This document shows, piece by piece, positions 35,301-42,781 of a stretch of 64,000 bases of DNA. The stretch lies in NCBI RefSeq assembly GCF_003363155.1, contig NZ_QRBE01000005.1:212134-276133 (forward strand), written 5' to 3'. The notes beneath the pieces were generated by a model that was not told where the DNA came from, searched no databases, and was given only the letters and a program-made list of their open reading frames with translations. The position numbers and the translations under genes are program-made. The stretch is from Dyella monticola (GTDB taxonomy: Bacteria > Pseudomonadota > Gammaproteobacteria > Xanthomonadales > Rhodanobacteraceae). Within the stretch, counting starts at the first letter, position 1, and the number at the start of each line of letters is the position of its first letter.

Positions 35301-38300
35301 CGGGCGCGCAAGGCATCGTGCTGCAATCGGGCAGCACGTTGTTGGCCAGCGGAAGCGGTTCATCCGACACCACGCCGTTGATCTTCGGCAGCGACGCCAG
35401 CACCAGTTCCAGCGGATCGAGCGCGCCTGCCGTGAGCGGCGATGGCGCATTGTTGCGCGTATCGCAGAACGGCATGGTGGATGTCACGCGCAACGATGTC
35501 ACATCGAGCGCTGCCGCCGGCGACCTCACCATCGACGCTGGCGCGACAGTGCAAGGCGGCCATTCGCTGGTCATGGATACCACCGGTTCCACTTCGGTCA
35601 GCCCGTCGGCCGTATTCACTGCGCAGGACATTCTCGCCAACGCCAATCAGATCACCTTCGTCGGCAGCGATGGCGCCACCACCAACGCCGGTGGCCTGAT
35701 CATCGGGCCGGGCACGCTCAATTTGCTGAGCGGTGCGCAGCAGGTGACGCTGAACAGCCGTGGCACGATCGATTTCCTTGGCAATGTGTCGATTGATTTG
35801 CCGCAAGCGTTGAACCTCAATGCCGATGCGTTCGCCAGCGATGGCGGCCAGGTCAGCATCACGGCCGGCACGCTTGGTTTGGGCAACAGCCTTGGCACCG
35901 GCGCGAGCACACCGGTTGCCGGCAGCGGACAACTCAGTTTGAACGCGGGCGAGCTGGACTTCACCAGCGGCCATAGCGCGCTGCAGGGTTTTGGCACCGT
36001 CAGCGCGACCGCAAGCCAAGGCATGGCCGGCGAAGGAAGCGGCAGTCTCGATTTCGGTGCAGCGAATGTCAGTTTGAACACGCCGGTATGGCTGGCACAA
36101 AGCGGCGCAAACACCACCTTGACGACCACCGGCGTCTTCGACGTGAACAGCGCAGCCGGCACGCCGTTGCAAAACAACGCAATCGGCGGTGCATTGAGCC
36201 TTACTGGCGGATCGCTCACCGTCGCTACGTCCGTGGACGCATCGGCCGGTAATCTGAGCCTGGAAGCGACTGGCGGCAATCTCACCATCGCCAGCGGCGC
36301 GAGTTTGAATACCGCCGGTGTCAACAAGACCTTCTACGACACCACCACGTATGCAGCGGGCGGCAATCTCAAACTGGTTTCCGATCAGGGATCGGTCGTC
36401 GTGCAACAAGGCGCGACAGTGGATTTTGCCGGCGCACCGTTGGGCGGCACCGCGGGTGGCCTCACCATCCAGGCAGCCGGCCAGGCCACGCTCGATGGCC
36501 GTTTCGAAGGGCAGGCAGCGAGCGGTTATCAAGGCGGCTACTTCACGCTCAGCAGCGATGGCGCGCTCGACCTGGATCAGCTTGGGCAACTTACCACCAA
36601 CGCCGGAACCACCGGCGGCATCTCCATTTCCAGCGGCGCCGGCAACCTGGTGCTGTCAGCGGGACAGACACTGAACGCGCAGGATGTTTATCTGGCGGCC
36701 AACGGTGGCACAGGCACGGTCAATGGCGCCAACGGCGTGGTTGAGATCGATGGCACCGTCAATGTATCGGGTGCAGCCGCCGGCGAAATCGAGCTTTATG
36801 GCCGCAATGGTGTCACCTTGAACGGCCGTTTGTTGGCGATCAGCAGCGTCCCTGAGCAGCGCGGCGGTATCGTCGAGATAGGCACCACTGGCACCAGCGA
36901 CGGCAGCCTCAACACGCAATACGGCTATGAAAATGTGCAGCCGGGCAGTGCAGGCGTGATCCAGTTTGGGCCGAACGCATCGATCAATGTGTCCGGCGGC
37001 TCACCCGGCGCCGGTGGCATCGTAAGCCTGCGCGCACCGTTGCTCGCCAATGGCGATGTGCCGATCATTTTCAGCGGTACGCCTGCCATCATCGGCGCGA
37101 GCCGCGTGACCATCGAGCCGTATGCGGTGTGGAGTACTGCAGATAATGCCAGCGATCTCACCAAACACTTCGATGGACTGATCGATCCGGACGGCTGGTA
37201 TCAATACGCCGCCGATGGTTCGGTACAAATGGTCCCTGGTACCTGGACGGATGCCTCCGGCAACGCGCTACCCGCACCGACCGATGCGACAACGCTGCAA
37301 CAGTATCTGAGCCAGGACTATTTCACGCCCACGACCGCCAACGCGGCGCATCAGACGTTTTACGGTTACGTCAACGGCGATCCTTCACAAGGCGCCGGTA
37401 CGTTGATGAGTTATGTGGAGCAGCCCGGTTACACCTTCGGCAGTCGCTTCGCCGGCATCTCCAATGCGCAGATACAACCGGGCATTGAGCTGATCAATCC
37501 GGAAGCGAACGTCAACGGCGGCGATATTTCGGTACTCACCAACTGGAATCTTGGTGCGGGCACCACCGATGCCAGCGGTGCCATTCATTTGGCTTATCGT
37601 TACGGCGCAACCGCGGCGTCTGCATCGGGTGAGGCGCCGATCCTTACCATCGCGGCTTTGCATAGCGTCATTATCGACGCCAGCATTACGGACGGCTTCT
37701 ACCAGCAAAATGACGGCGCAACGATTTCCGCGCCTGCCGCGGTCGTGTCAGGAGGCGCGGGCCAGCTTTATGCCAACGCGCTGGCTGCCTACAACAACGT
37801 CTTCAACTACCTGGAAAACGGAGCGTTCTATAGCGGCGATCAACTATGGGATCTCGGCAGTCCCGATTCCATCGGTTACTTCACCGTCAATGGTTACGTT
37901 TATCTCGACCAGATCCAGGACCCGTATTACCAGGCCATCCAGGCGCCTTTGGCTAACCAGTCGGCAGCCTACTATCAGAATTACATGGGCTACATCAATG
38001 AAATCGGAGTAGGCACCAACTGGTCGCTCGCGTTCAATTACGGAGACCTCGCCAGCTACCTACCTTACGCGCCCACCCAACGGGTTGCTCCCAATCCAGG
38101 GAGCTATGTGCAATACAGCAGCTACGTCACGGCCTACTACAATTGGTTGACTGCCAACTTCAGCAACACCAATGCGTATACCGAAACACCCTCCCCGCTT
38201 TTGCAGCCATTGGCTTCGGAAGCGGCGAGCAATTACACCAACTATTCTTCGGATTATCAGACCTACCTCAGCGGCTTCACCAACTACTACACCTACGTAT

Positions 38301-41300
38301 CTACGGAAGTGGGCAGTGTTTATAGCGGTGGCTCGCAACTGTTCTATGCACCATACATGCCGTACGCAACGCCGTTGCAGGCGGCAGGAGGCACGGCAGA
38401 CAACTCTCCCTCCAATATGCCGAGCCTTGGCAACCCGGTTTCACTCGCCTCAGCCACGCTATTGGGCGGCTCGAGCACGACGTATCGATTCGTCGCCGGC
38501 GCGAATTTCACGGCCGTAGATCCGCTCTCGGTGACCAACACCGATACCGGCAATGTCACGCTGGATGGCAATTTCAGTGTGCAGTACACCGCTATGGGCG
38601 GCAACGGCAAGACGCTGGAGCTACCTACAACGATACGCACCGGCACTGGTTCGATCGATATCGCTGCTTCTGGCGATATCGACTGGCTGGACCAGACTGC
38701 GCCAGCGACGGTCTATACCGCGGGCGCCCCGGCCGCGGGTACCGCGGCGGGAACGCAGGTGGCCGTATCCAACGCCGCTGTCGGTTCGAACGCGGCTGGC
38801 GCAACCGGCCAAGAGGCAGATGCCTTAGTAACGGGGCTGGTCAACCCGAACAACGCCGGCGATATCGTGCTCAGCGCCAAGGGCAATATCACTGGTATCG
38901 AGCAGATGTACGACACCAGCGGCAGTGTCACCGGTGTGGCCGGCACGTATGACGGTCAGCTCTGGTCGCAGTGGATGCAAACGGGCAACGCGGTCAACGG
39001 CTCGAGTTCGTCGATCAATTTCGCCAATTTCGATCAGGGGGTGATGAGCGTCGGCGGCAACGTCACCGTGACTGCCGGGGGAAATATCAGCGATCTATCC
39101 GTATCATTGCCGACCACCTGGTATGTGAATCCAGGCGGCACGTCGATCACCACCGTAGGTGGCGGCAATCTCGCAGTGATGGCCGGTGGAAATATTCTCA
39201 GCGGCAGCTATTTCGTGGCCAAGGGCGAGGGCAGCCTGGTGGCGGGCGGACAGATTGGCTCGGATTTCACCTTCAACAGTGCGCTGTCCCCAACCGACCC
39301 GGTCACGACACCCGTTGCGACGATCCTGGGCGCGCAAGACACCCAATGGCAGGTGTCTGCCAGCGGCGGCGTCAATCTCGGTGGCGTCTACGACCCCTCG
39401 TATGGATACGGATACACGTTGTCCCCGTCGGGCCATATGGATGGTCAGAGTTACAGCACGTCCTCCGCATTGAACGTTACCGCCGGCAGCGGCGACGTCA
39501 GCCTGGGAAGTTTGAGCGCGCCGGCGCAGCTGTTCGGCTACGTTCCGGGTGCCATCCTGCCGGCCAGCGTCAATCTTGCCGCGCTCAATGGCAACGTCAA
39601 CATATTGAGCGCGGGTGGTTTGTATCCCTCGGCCACCGGCGAACTTTCCGTGCTTGCCGCAGACTCGGTGACCTTTGCGCAGCTCAACGACTCGCTGGAA
39701 AATCAGGGCGGCCAGTTTGGGAAAAGTTTTGGCTTGATCGATGCATCCCAAGCGCTGTTGCCTTCACCGCTTTCACCTTACGGGGGTCTGGACAGCAGTG
39801 AATACGCGCAGTTGTTTATCACCAGCTACATGGACAACGGCATAAGTCCGGCGAACAGCTTCGTACCGTCAGTAGTGCACCAACCCTCGTCGCTGCATGC
39901 GAACGACAACGATCCTGTGCGTATCTACGCCCTCTCCGGAAACATCGTCGATGGCGTGAATGCACCCAATGGCATTTCGATCCAGCAGTTGATTCTGGAA
40001 CCGGACAAACCCGCGCTGATTTACGCGGGAGGCGATATCGTCAACCTGTCACTGATCGGTCAGCAGGTGCATGATTCGGATATCACGCGTATCGCGGCCG
40101 GTGGCGACATCTACGATACGCAATACGCGCCGCTTACCGTGGCCAACTTTACGCCGGCCGGTTACGACTACCAGTTGACGCCATCGATCCTGTTGGGCGG
40201 CGTGGGCAACCTGCTGATTTCAGCCGGCCGCAATATCGGTCCGCTGACCAACGAGCAGGACTTGGCGAACTATGGCGGCACGTCCAGCGGCGCGCAGCAA
40301 ACGGGTATCGAGACCGTTGGTAACCTGATCAACCCTTATCTGCCGCACGATGGCGCCAATATCGATGTGCTGTACGGTGTCGCCCCAGGCATCACCACCA
40401 GCACCTTCCTTTCGCAATATGCGCTGAGCAATCCCAACGGTGTCGATGGCTTCGGCAGCCTGATGCCGGACCTGGTCACCTTCATGCAGCAGTGGCAGGA
40501 AGGTCAGGCGATCGACACCGGATTCCAGCAAAATCAGACAACCGTGGTGCTGACGCCCCAGCAAGCACAAAGCGCGTTCCAGCAACTGCCGTCCTATGCG
40601 CAGGAACTGTTCGCGCAGCAGGAATTCTTCAAGCTGCTTGCGCAAGTGGACAGCGACTACAACGACCCATCCAGCCCGTACTACCACCAGTACGCCCGCG
40701 GTTACGCCGCGATCGAAAGCCTGTTCCCGTCATCGCTGGGCTATACGAACAATGGCAGCGGTGCGGGTGGCGTGAATGGCGAGGCGAACACGGTCGACAC
40801 GGGCGATCTGGACATCCGCAGTTCCACCATCCAGACCCAGCAGGGCGGCAACATCAGCATCCTCGGGCCCGGCGGACAGGCGCTGGTCGGCAGTGTCGAC
40901 GCACCGCAGGTCATCACCAACGGCCAGGGCAATGTCATTGCCGGGCCGAACAGCATGGGCATTCTGACGCTGGAGCAAGGCAGCATCGACATCTTCACCG
41001 ATCGCAGCGTGCTGCTCGCGCAAAGCCGCATTTTCACCGAGCAGGGCGGCGACATGGTGATCTGGAGTTCCAACGGCGACATCAACGCCGGGCAGGGCGC
41101 GAAAACCACTGACGTACTGCCGGCGCCGACGTATATCTGCACACCGGATGCCTATTGCATCGTCGACGCGCGCGGCGAAGTGAGCGGCGCGGGCATTGCC
41201 ACGCTGCAAACGATTCCCGGCGCGGCGCGCGGCAGCGTCTACCTGGTCGCACCGCGCGGCACCGTCGATGCGGGCGATGCCGGCATTCGCGTGTCCGGCA

Positions 41301-41665
41301 ACCTGGTGGTGGCCGCCGCACAAGTGGCCAATGCCGACAATATCCAGGTACAAGGCCAGAAGATCGGCGTGCCGGTGGCACAGTCGGTGAACGTCGGTGC
41401 GCTCACGACCGCCGCTGCCGCAGCGGGTGCGGTGAGCAAGGTGGCGCAAGACATGGCCAACCAGCAGCAGAACGATGCACTTGGCAAACAGCCGTCGATC
41501 ATCTCCGTGCAAGTACTCGGCTTCGGCGACAGCAGCACGAGCATCCAAGGCAACGGCAGCGGTTACGACCCGAACAGCCCCGTGCAAATACTCGGCGCCG
41601 GACCGCTCAGCGAAGCGCGCAAGCGCGCGCTGACGGATGCCGAACGCAGACAACTGAGCGAATAA
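29318..41665 (+). CDS. giant filamentous haemagglutinin-like exoprotein (TpsA, DUF3739 type)
   Basis: 4115 residues from GTG 29318 behind AGGGGA. Signal peptide to about residue 40 (YAIACVLAMAGMSAHA). TPS/haemagglutination-activity domain at about 125-380 (ILSWSSFNVGRTTTLYFNQ, GQIKAEGTVYILNHNGILFGAGSQVNTQSLL). Then come thousands of residues of Gly/Ser/Thr/Asn-rich beta-helix repeats. A Tyr-rich insert spans about 2818-3018, and a C-terminal region (IVNLSLIGQQVHDSDITRIAAGGDIYDT, NISILGPGGQAL) resembles DUF3739 proteins. It is secreted by the TpsB encoded upstream and should form a fibre tens to over 100 nm long for adhesion. After the signal peptide only C3941 and C3947 occur. No CdiA-type VENN motif or toxin domain is visible. 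Confidence 0.93.
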   Translation: MITPVGSGKPSRSMRTVTARHPLAYAIACVLAMAGMSAHAGTTQALSQGWLAQQASNRPATPAVGSSTSALSGITGQTPQQLLQEQQVQQSLANLARAAQAVAAQVAAQQSAQQTAQQQTSPVPNGLAPGGLVVAPGVAGNASLWQNASAPAQTTSNGQTTVQITQTAQKAILSWSSFNVGRTTTLYFNQSGGNQTNGSANNWIVLNRVTDPSGVPSQIFGQIKAEGTVYILNHNGILFGAGSQVNTQSLLASSLDLFSSDVNVSNSTFLTSGIQGGATQATPFLVDGVFTDGANHNVVVQQGASMTSGSQGFILLAAPNVSNAGSIVADDGEAILAAGVQFSDLSAGKQNAPLSVLDEQSSATTSYPGGTVTNTGLVQARRGQVSMLGYNVDQEGVALASTSISYPGSIDLNASDEGLGAGDFLRDGTLTLGPNSVTTVLPEKDGTTTTSTAAATAAFTPGSVSLTGGTVTFDAGSLVEAPNATLNVLANVIAAEAVNAGPTYGRIYVDNGAVIDVSGLADVELPMSALLVTIPRIGQNELADSPLLRNSFLYTQPNLVVDSTQSGVTADGLSWVGSPILNVSGYVQDIPRDITQMMTNGGSITFNGNQVIVRSGAQINLDGGYIAYQAGWITTPNLVAANGRIYNIADADPNQVYVGFAGDYEVADNRWGVTSNYSNPLLAGATRWDTGFAVGGNAGTLTIGAGTFALDGEVTAKAFPGRNQVANGTQPSGGTLSIPAGVLQQSVPTIEQIDPQFQASTPWQTVQNTEGGSAGTQLSADLVQQGGFSSLSVTNPSDIQETSGTVLSVLPGGSIQLTAPHIDVQGQLSAPSGSITLTSTGQPGSSQLANAIIVGDDAVLSARGLWVNDTGLPADNYVGDRYINGGSISLITDQTEPPNGGADQTGSILLQPGSLLDVSSGGYVNGSGVLQLTNGIPDGSGGNISLVTYAASGNYQFYGGTSGLTPPPKSIETASIQLGGTLRAYGFSGGGTLALQAADIQIGGNPANLALSNGLYLQPSFFAGQGFDTYALTSITDANIAPGTTLRISNDNLLPNEPALLAAPTGTDIYGISQVTDSSYIGIGQLAPYLRYVSQTSSGAGFSLSAGSYLDWLATPGVYSDGPIKYPGVTGSVTLGAGATIAADAGATVTLAGTQSTIVDGAIDAPGGTINVKTNALNSNITPVAISQVWLGSGANLNVAGVSLIDPLAAAAPGPAVGLGVSSRFTPYTGTVLNGGTVNMLSTGYLLTAQGSLINASGSADVYDLPSTAAGMSGTEAAYVPTPVWSNGGSIVFSAAAGLYADGNLLAAAGSASAEGGNLRIEGFANTFSVDPVATAIILQQSGSLIPAGLQPGGMVEPGGGSGVLHFALDRLHGSGITSLALGSDPTTTVFGYYPIPVGFAGNIDLSLGKSLSIYAQSLIALPAGSTALPSNASNTYIQGNGTVHITAPYVEIIGAQSPQPVAGDGTLLVNAGFIDLGDQINLEGWANATFSSSSDLRFYAPPNLEYSSSSTTPFTGTLFTTGNLSLQAAQIYPMSNYPFAVIANPSGLDDPQGKAWSTTLTILGNGASTAPLSAGGTLLLDADTIDQDGTVRAPSGTLIIGVSDTASTASALNTSSSYLVKTQNVQLGSGSITSVSLDGEVVPFGSTVDGEEWSYNGDPYATTPQLGAPPSKNITIAGANVSLDSGATIDISGGGDLQASEWVPGTGGTRDVLSQYETSYATSASGTQVPQYSDGRAIYAIIPGYAAPVAAQDAALENGAGTGPAAGQSVYLSGMPGLPAGYYVLLPAKYATLPGAYRVVQDTGSQDAVLGQNAVLPDGTLSVTGYFGNALDGAHNARTTTFLVQSSSVWQQYSQYQFSNANTYFANQASQAGTVAPALPMDAGHLILSATQQLQLSASLLGAPASGGRGSLVDIAAQYIQVTSPDSTPLAGYLQISADSLSSFDAGSLLLGGTRQLDSDGYQVTSVADSVVLSNDSAHPLQGPEILLVTDGNTGAQGIVLQSGSTLLASGSGSSDTTPLIFGSDASTSSSGSSAPAVSGDGALLRVSQNGMVDVTRNDVTSSAAAGDLTIDAGATVQGGHSLVMDTTGSTSVSPSAVFTAQDILANANQITFVGSDGATTNAGGLIIGPGTLNLLSGAQQVTLNSRGTIDFLGNVSIDLPQALNLNADAFASDGGQVSITAGTLGLGNSLGTGASTPVAGSGQLSLNAGELDFTSGHSALQGFGTVSATASQGMAGEGSGSLDFGAANVSLNTPVWLAQSGANTTLTTTGVFDVNSAAGTPLQNNAIGGALSLTGGSLTVATSVDASAGNLSLEATGGNLTIASGASLNTAGVNKTFYDTTTYAAGGNLKLVSDQGSVVVQQGATVDFAGAPLGGTAGGLTIQAAGQATLDGRFEGQAASGYQGGYFTLSSDGALDLDQLGQLTTNAGTTGGISISSGAGNLVLSAGQTLNAQDVYLAANGGTGTVNGANGVVEIDGTVNVSGAAAGEIELYGRNGVTLNGRLLAISSVPEQRGGIVEIGTTGTSDGSLNTQYGYENVQPGSAGVIQFGPNASINVSGGSPGAGGIVSLRAPLLANGDVPIIFSGTPAIIGASRVTIEPYAVWSTADNASDLTKHFDGLIDPDGWYQYAADGSVQMVPGTWTDASGNALPAPTDATTLQQYLSQDYFTPTTANAAHQTFYGYVNGDPSQGAGTLMSYVEQPGYTFGSRFAGISNAQIQPGIELINPEANVNGGDISVLTNWNLGAGTTDASGAIHLAYRYGATAASASGEAPILTIAALHSVIIDASITDGFYQQNDGATISAPAAVVSGGAGQLYANALAAYNNVFNYLENGAFYSGDQLWDLGSPDSIGYFTVNGYVYLDQIQDPYYQAIQAPLANQSAAYYQNYMGYINEIGVGTNWSLAFNYGDLASYLPYAPTQRVAPNPGSYVQYSSYVTAYYNWLTANFSNTNAYTETPSPLLQPLASEAASNYTNYSSDYQTYLSGFTNYYTYVSTEVGSVYSGGSQLFYAPYMPYATPLQAAGGTADNSPSNMPSLGNPVSLASATLLGGSSTTYRFVAGANFTAVDPLSVTNTDTGNVTLDGNFSVQYTAMGGNGKTLELPTTIRTGTGSIDIAASGDIDWLDQTAPATVYTAGAPAAGTAAGTQVAVSNAAVGSNAAGATGQEADALVTGLVNPNNAGDIVLSAKGNITGIEQMYDTSGSVTGVAGTYDGQLWSQWMQTGNAVNGSSSSINFANFDQGVMSVGGNVTVTAGGNISDLSVSLPTTWYVNPGGTSITTVGGGNLAVMAGGNILSGSYFVAKGEGSLVAGGQIGSDFTFNSALSPTDPVTTPVATILGAQDTQWQVSASGGVNLGGVYDPSYGYGYTLSPSGHMDGQSYSTSSALNVTAGSGDVSLGSLSAPAQLFGYVPGAILPASVNLAALNGNVNILSAGGLYPSATGELSVLAADSVTFAQLNDSLENQGGQFGKSFGLIDASQALLPSPLSPYGGLDSSEYAQLFITSYMDNGISPANSFVPSVVHQPSSLHANDNDPVRIYALSGNIVDGVNAPNGISIQQLILEPDKPALIYAGGDIVNLSLIGQQVHDSDITRIAAGGDIYDTQYAPLTVANFTPAGYDYQLTPSILLGGVGNLLISAGRNIGPLTNEQDLANYGGTSSGAQQTGIETVGNLINPYLPHDGANIDVLYGVAPGITTSTFLSQYALSNPNGVDGFGSLMPDLVTFMQQWQEGQAIDTGFQQNQTTVVLTPQQAQSAFQQLPSYAQELFAQQEFFKLLAQVDSDYNDPSSPYYHQYARGYAAIESLFPSSLGYTNNGSGAGGVNGEANTVDTGDLDIRSSTIQTQQGGNISILGPGGQALVGSVDAPQVITNGQGNVIAGPNSMGILTLEQGSIDIFTDRSVLLAQSRIFTEQGGDMVIWSSNGDINAGQGAKTTDVLPAPTYICTPDAYCIVDARGEVSGAGIATLQTIPGAARGSVYLVAPRGTVDAGDAGIRVSGNLVVAAAQVANADNIQVQGQKIGVPVAQSVNVGALTTAAAAAGAVSKVAQDMANQQQNDALGKQPSIISVQVLGFGDSSTSIQGNGSGYDPNSPVQILGAGPLSEARKRALTDAERRQLSE

Positions 41666-41742
41666 CGACTCAATCGATATCCAGCGCAGAACTGGAAAAC
41701 AGCAAAGGCCGGTAGGGCAGGCGCCGGCCTGAGATCTACAAC

Positions 41743-42267
41743 ATGAATCGAACATCCTCCTTGCGGAATGCATCCCAGGGACAGGCCGGTTTTTTTTCCG
41801 ATGAAGGCCAGAACAAGGGATTGAGGCGAATCACGGTGAATCAGGGTGCGCTTGTCGAGACATTGATCCAGCTTTCCAACTTCCGTCATTACGCCATGGC
41901 CGAGTCGCTGCTGACGGGCTGCACGCGCGAGCAACTGCAGGCGTTGTTCGATGTCGCCGAACGCGCATTCAGCAGGCGGCTTATTTACTCGCTCGAAAAG
42001 CAGTTCAAGAAAACCGGCGATTCAGCCAATAAAATCAAAGGCGTATTGCTCGCCGAGCTGATGAAAATCTTGAACGCATGGTGCAAGGAAGGGCATCGCA
42101 GCGCCGTTCGGTCAGTGCTGATGGAGTTGCATGCGGGCGAAGTCGTTGCGCTCGGGCGCATGCCGGACCTGGACCGCGAAGTGCAATCCATGTTGCACGA
42201 ATATGGTTTGCCCTATGCCGTTTCACCGTGCAGGGCGGACGACTCGTTCTGCGAAGAACTGTCATGA
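41743..42267 (+). CDS. hypothetical protein following the haemagglutinin gene
   Basis: 174 residues, 77 nt after the haemagglutinin stop, no signal peptide. Predicted mainly helical and basic in the middle (LVETLIQLSNFRHYAMAESLLTGCTREQLQALF, SRRLIYSLEKQFKKTGDSANKIKGVLLAELMKILNAWC). It looks like a cytoplasmic regulatory or adaptor protein, but I do not recognise the family. A weak hairpin (AGGCCGG/CCGGCCT, 41706-41730) without T-run precedes it, so it may be partly co-transcribed with the giant gene. Confidence 0.75.
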   Translation: MNRTSSLRNASQGQAGFFSDEGQNKGLRRITVNQGALVETLIQLSNFRHYAMAESLLTGCTREQLQALFDVAERAFSRRLIYSLEKQFKKTGDSANKIKGVLLAELMKILNAWCKEGHRSAVRSVLMELHAGEVVALGRMPDLDREVQSMLHEYGLPYAVSPCRADDSFCEELS

Positions 42268-42341
42268 GCGAGCGATCAGGCGAAATCCACCAGGGCTGTA
42301 ACTAAGCGACGCAAAAGCACGAAGCTGCATCTTCTCCTCGG

Positions 42342-42407
42342 CGTCATTCCGGCGCAGGCCAGAATCCATCGCGCACGAAGACGTAGATTCCGGCTTGTGC
42401 CGGAATG
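42342..42407. repeat. REP-like inverted repeat, diverged copy
   Basis: Arm GCGTCATTCCGGCGCAGGCC and imperfect complement ATTCCGGCTTGTGCCGGAAT, same family as 11433-11502. It lies 75 nt after the hypothetical gene ending at 42267. Confidence 0.75.
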
Positions 42408-42665
42408 GCTTGCGCGCGGGGTGAAGCTCTCCGGGCAATTATTCCGGCAGGTAAGACTTTTTGATAGAAATGCGTCGAAGAAATAAAAAGTGTCTTAAAA
42501 ATTGAATTCAATGAGGATAAAAACTTTCTTTATATGAATTCAAATGCAGAGATAGCGTGAAAATACTCCGCAAAAATGCATGGGATATCTCGCGATGTGC
42601 TTTGCTTCACACATCGTTACAGCGCATCAAAATATGACGTTAAATATTATTTCAATGCGTCGTTT

Positions 42666-42683
42666 CTGTAATTGCTCTGGCAT
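42666..42683 (+). promoter_or_regulatory. Pho box (PhoB-binding site)
   Basis: CTGTAAT TGCT CTGGCAT against the consensus CTGTCAT N4 CTGTCAT: 12 of 14 positions match. An AATACT candidate -10 lies about 14 nt downstream, where PhoB-activated promoters have it. It precedes a phosphate-binding-protein gene, which fits the Pho regulon. Confidence 0.7.
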
Positions 42684-42781
42684 ATTCAAGGACTCCAATA
42701 CTTAATTGCATCGTCATTGCGCAGGCGTAAAAAAACTCGCGCCTCCAATCCCGGAGGTAAAACGCGCAATGGGGATACATC

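Larger units (their letters stand above)
42268..42781. other. 514-nt intergenic region, AT-rich in its second half
   Basis: Contains a REP-like palindrome (42342-42407), then about 250 nt clearly more AT-rich than the surroundings (42460-42710, for example AAAACTTTCTTTATATGAATT), and the Pho box. No coding frame is supported. Confidence 0.6.

Noticed and set aside
33689..35326. 545-codon minus-strand frame inside the haemagglutinin gene
   Set aside because: Antisense artefact of repetitive GC-rich sequence; no ribosome-binding site or recognisable domain.
29318..41665. contact-dependent inhibition (CdiA) toxin interpretation of the giant exoprotein
   Set aside because: No VENN-like motif, no distinct C-terminal toxin domain and no small CdiI-like gene in the usual arrangement; the C-terminus resembles DUF3739 adhesins.
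41706..41730. terminator after the haemagglutinin gene
   Set aside because: Stem of 7 bp with an 11-nt loop and no T-run; too weak to call.
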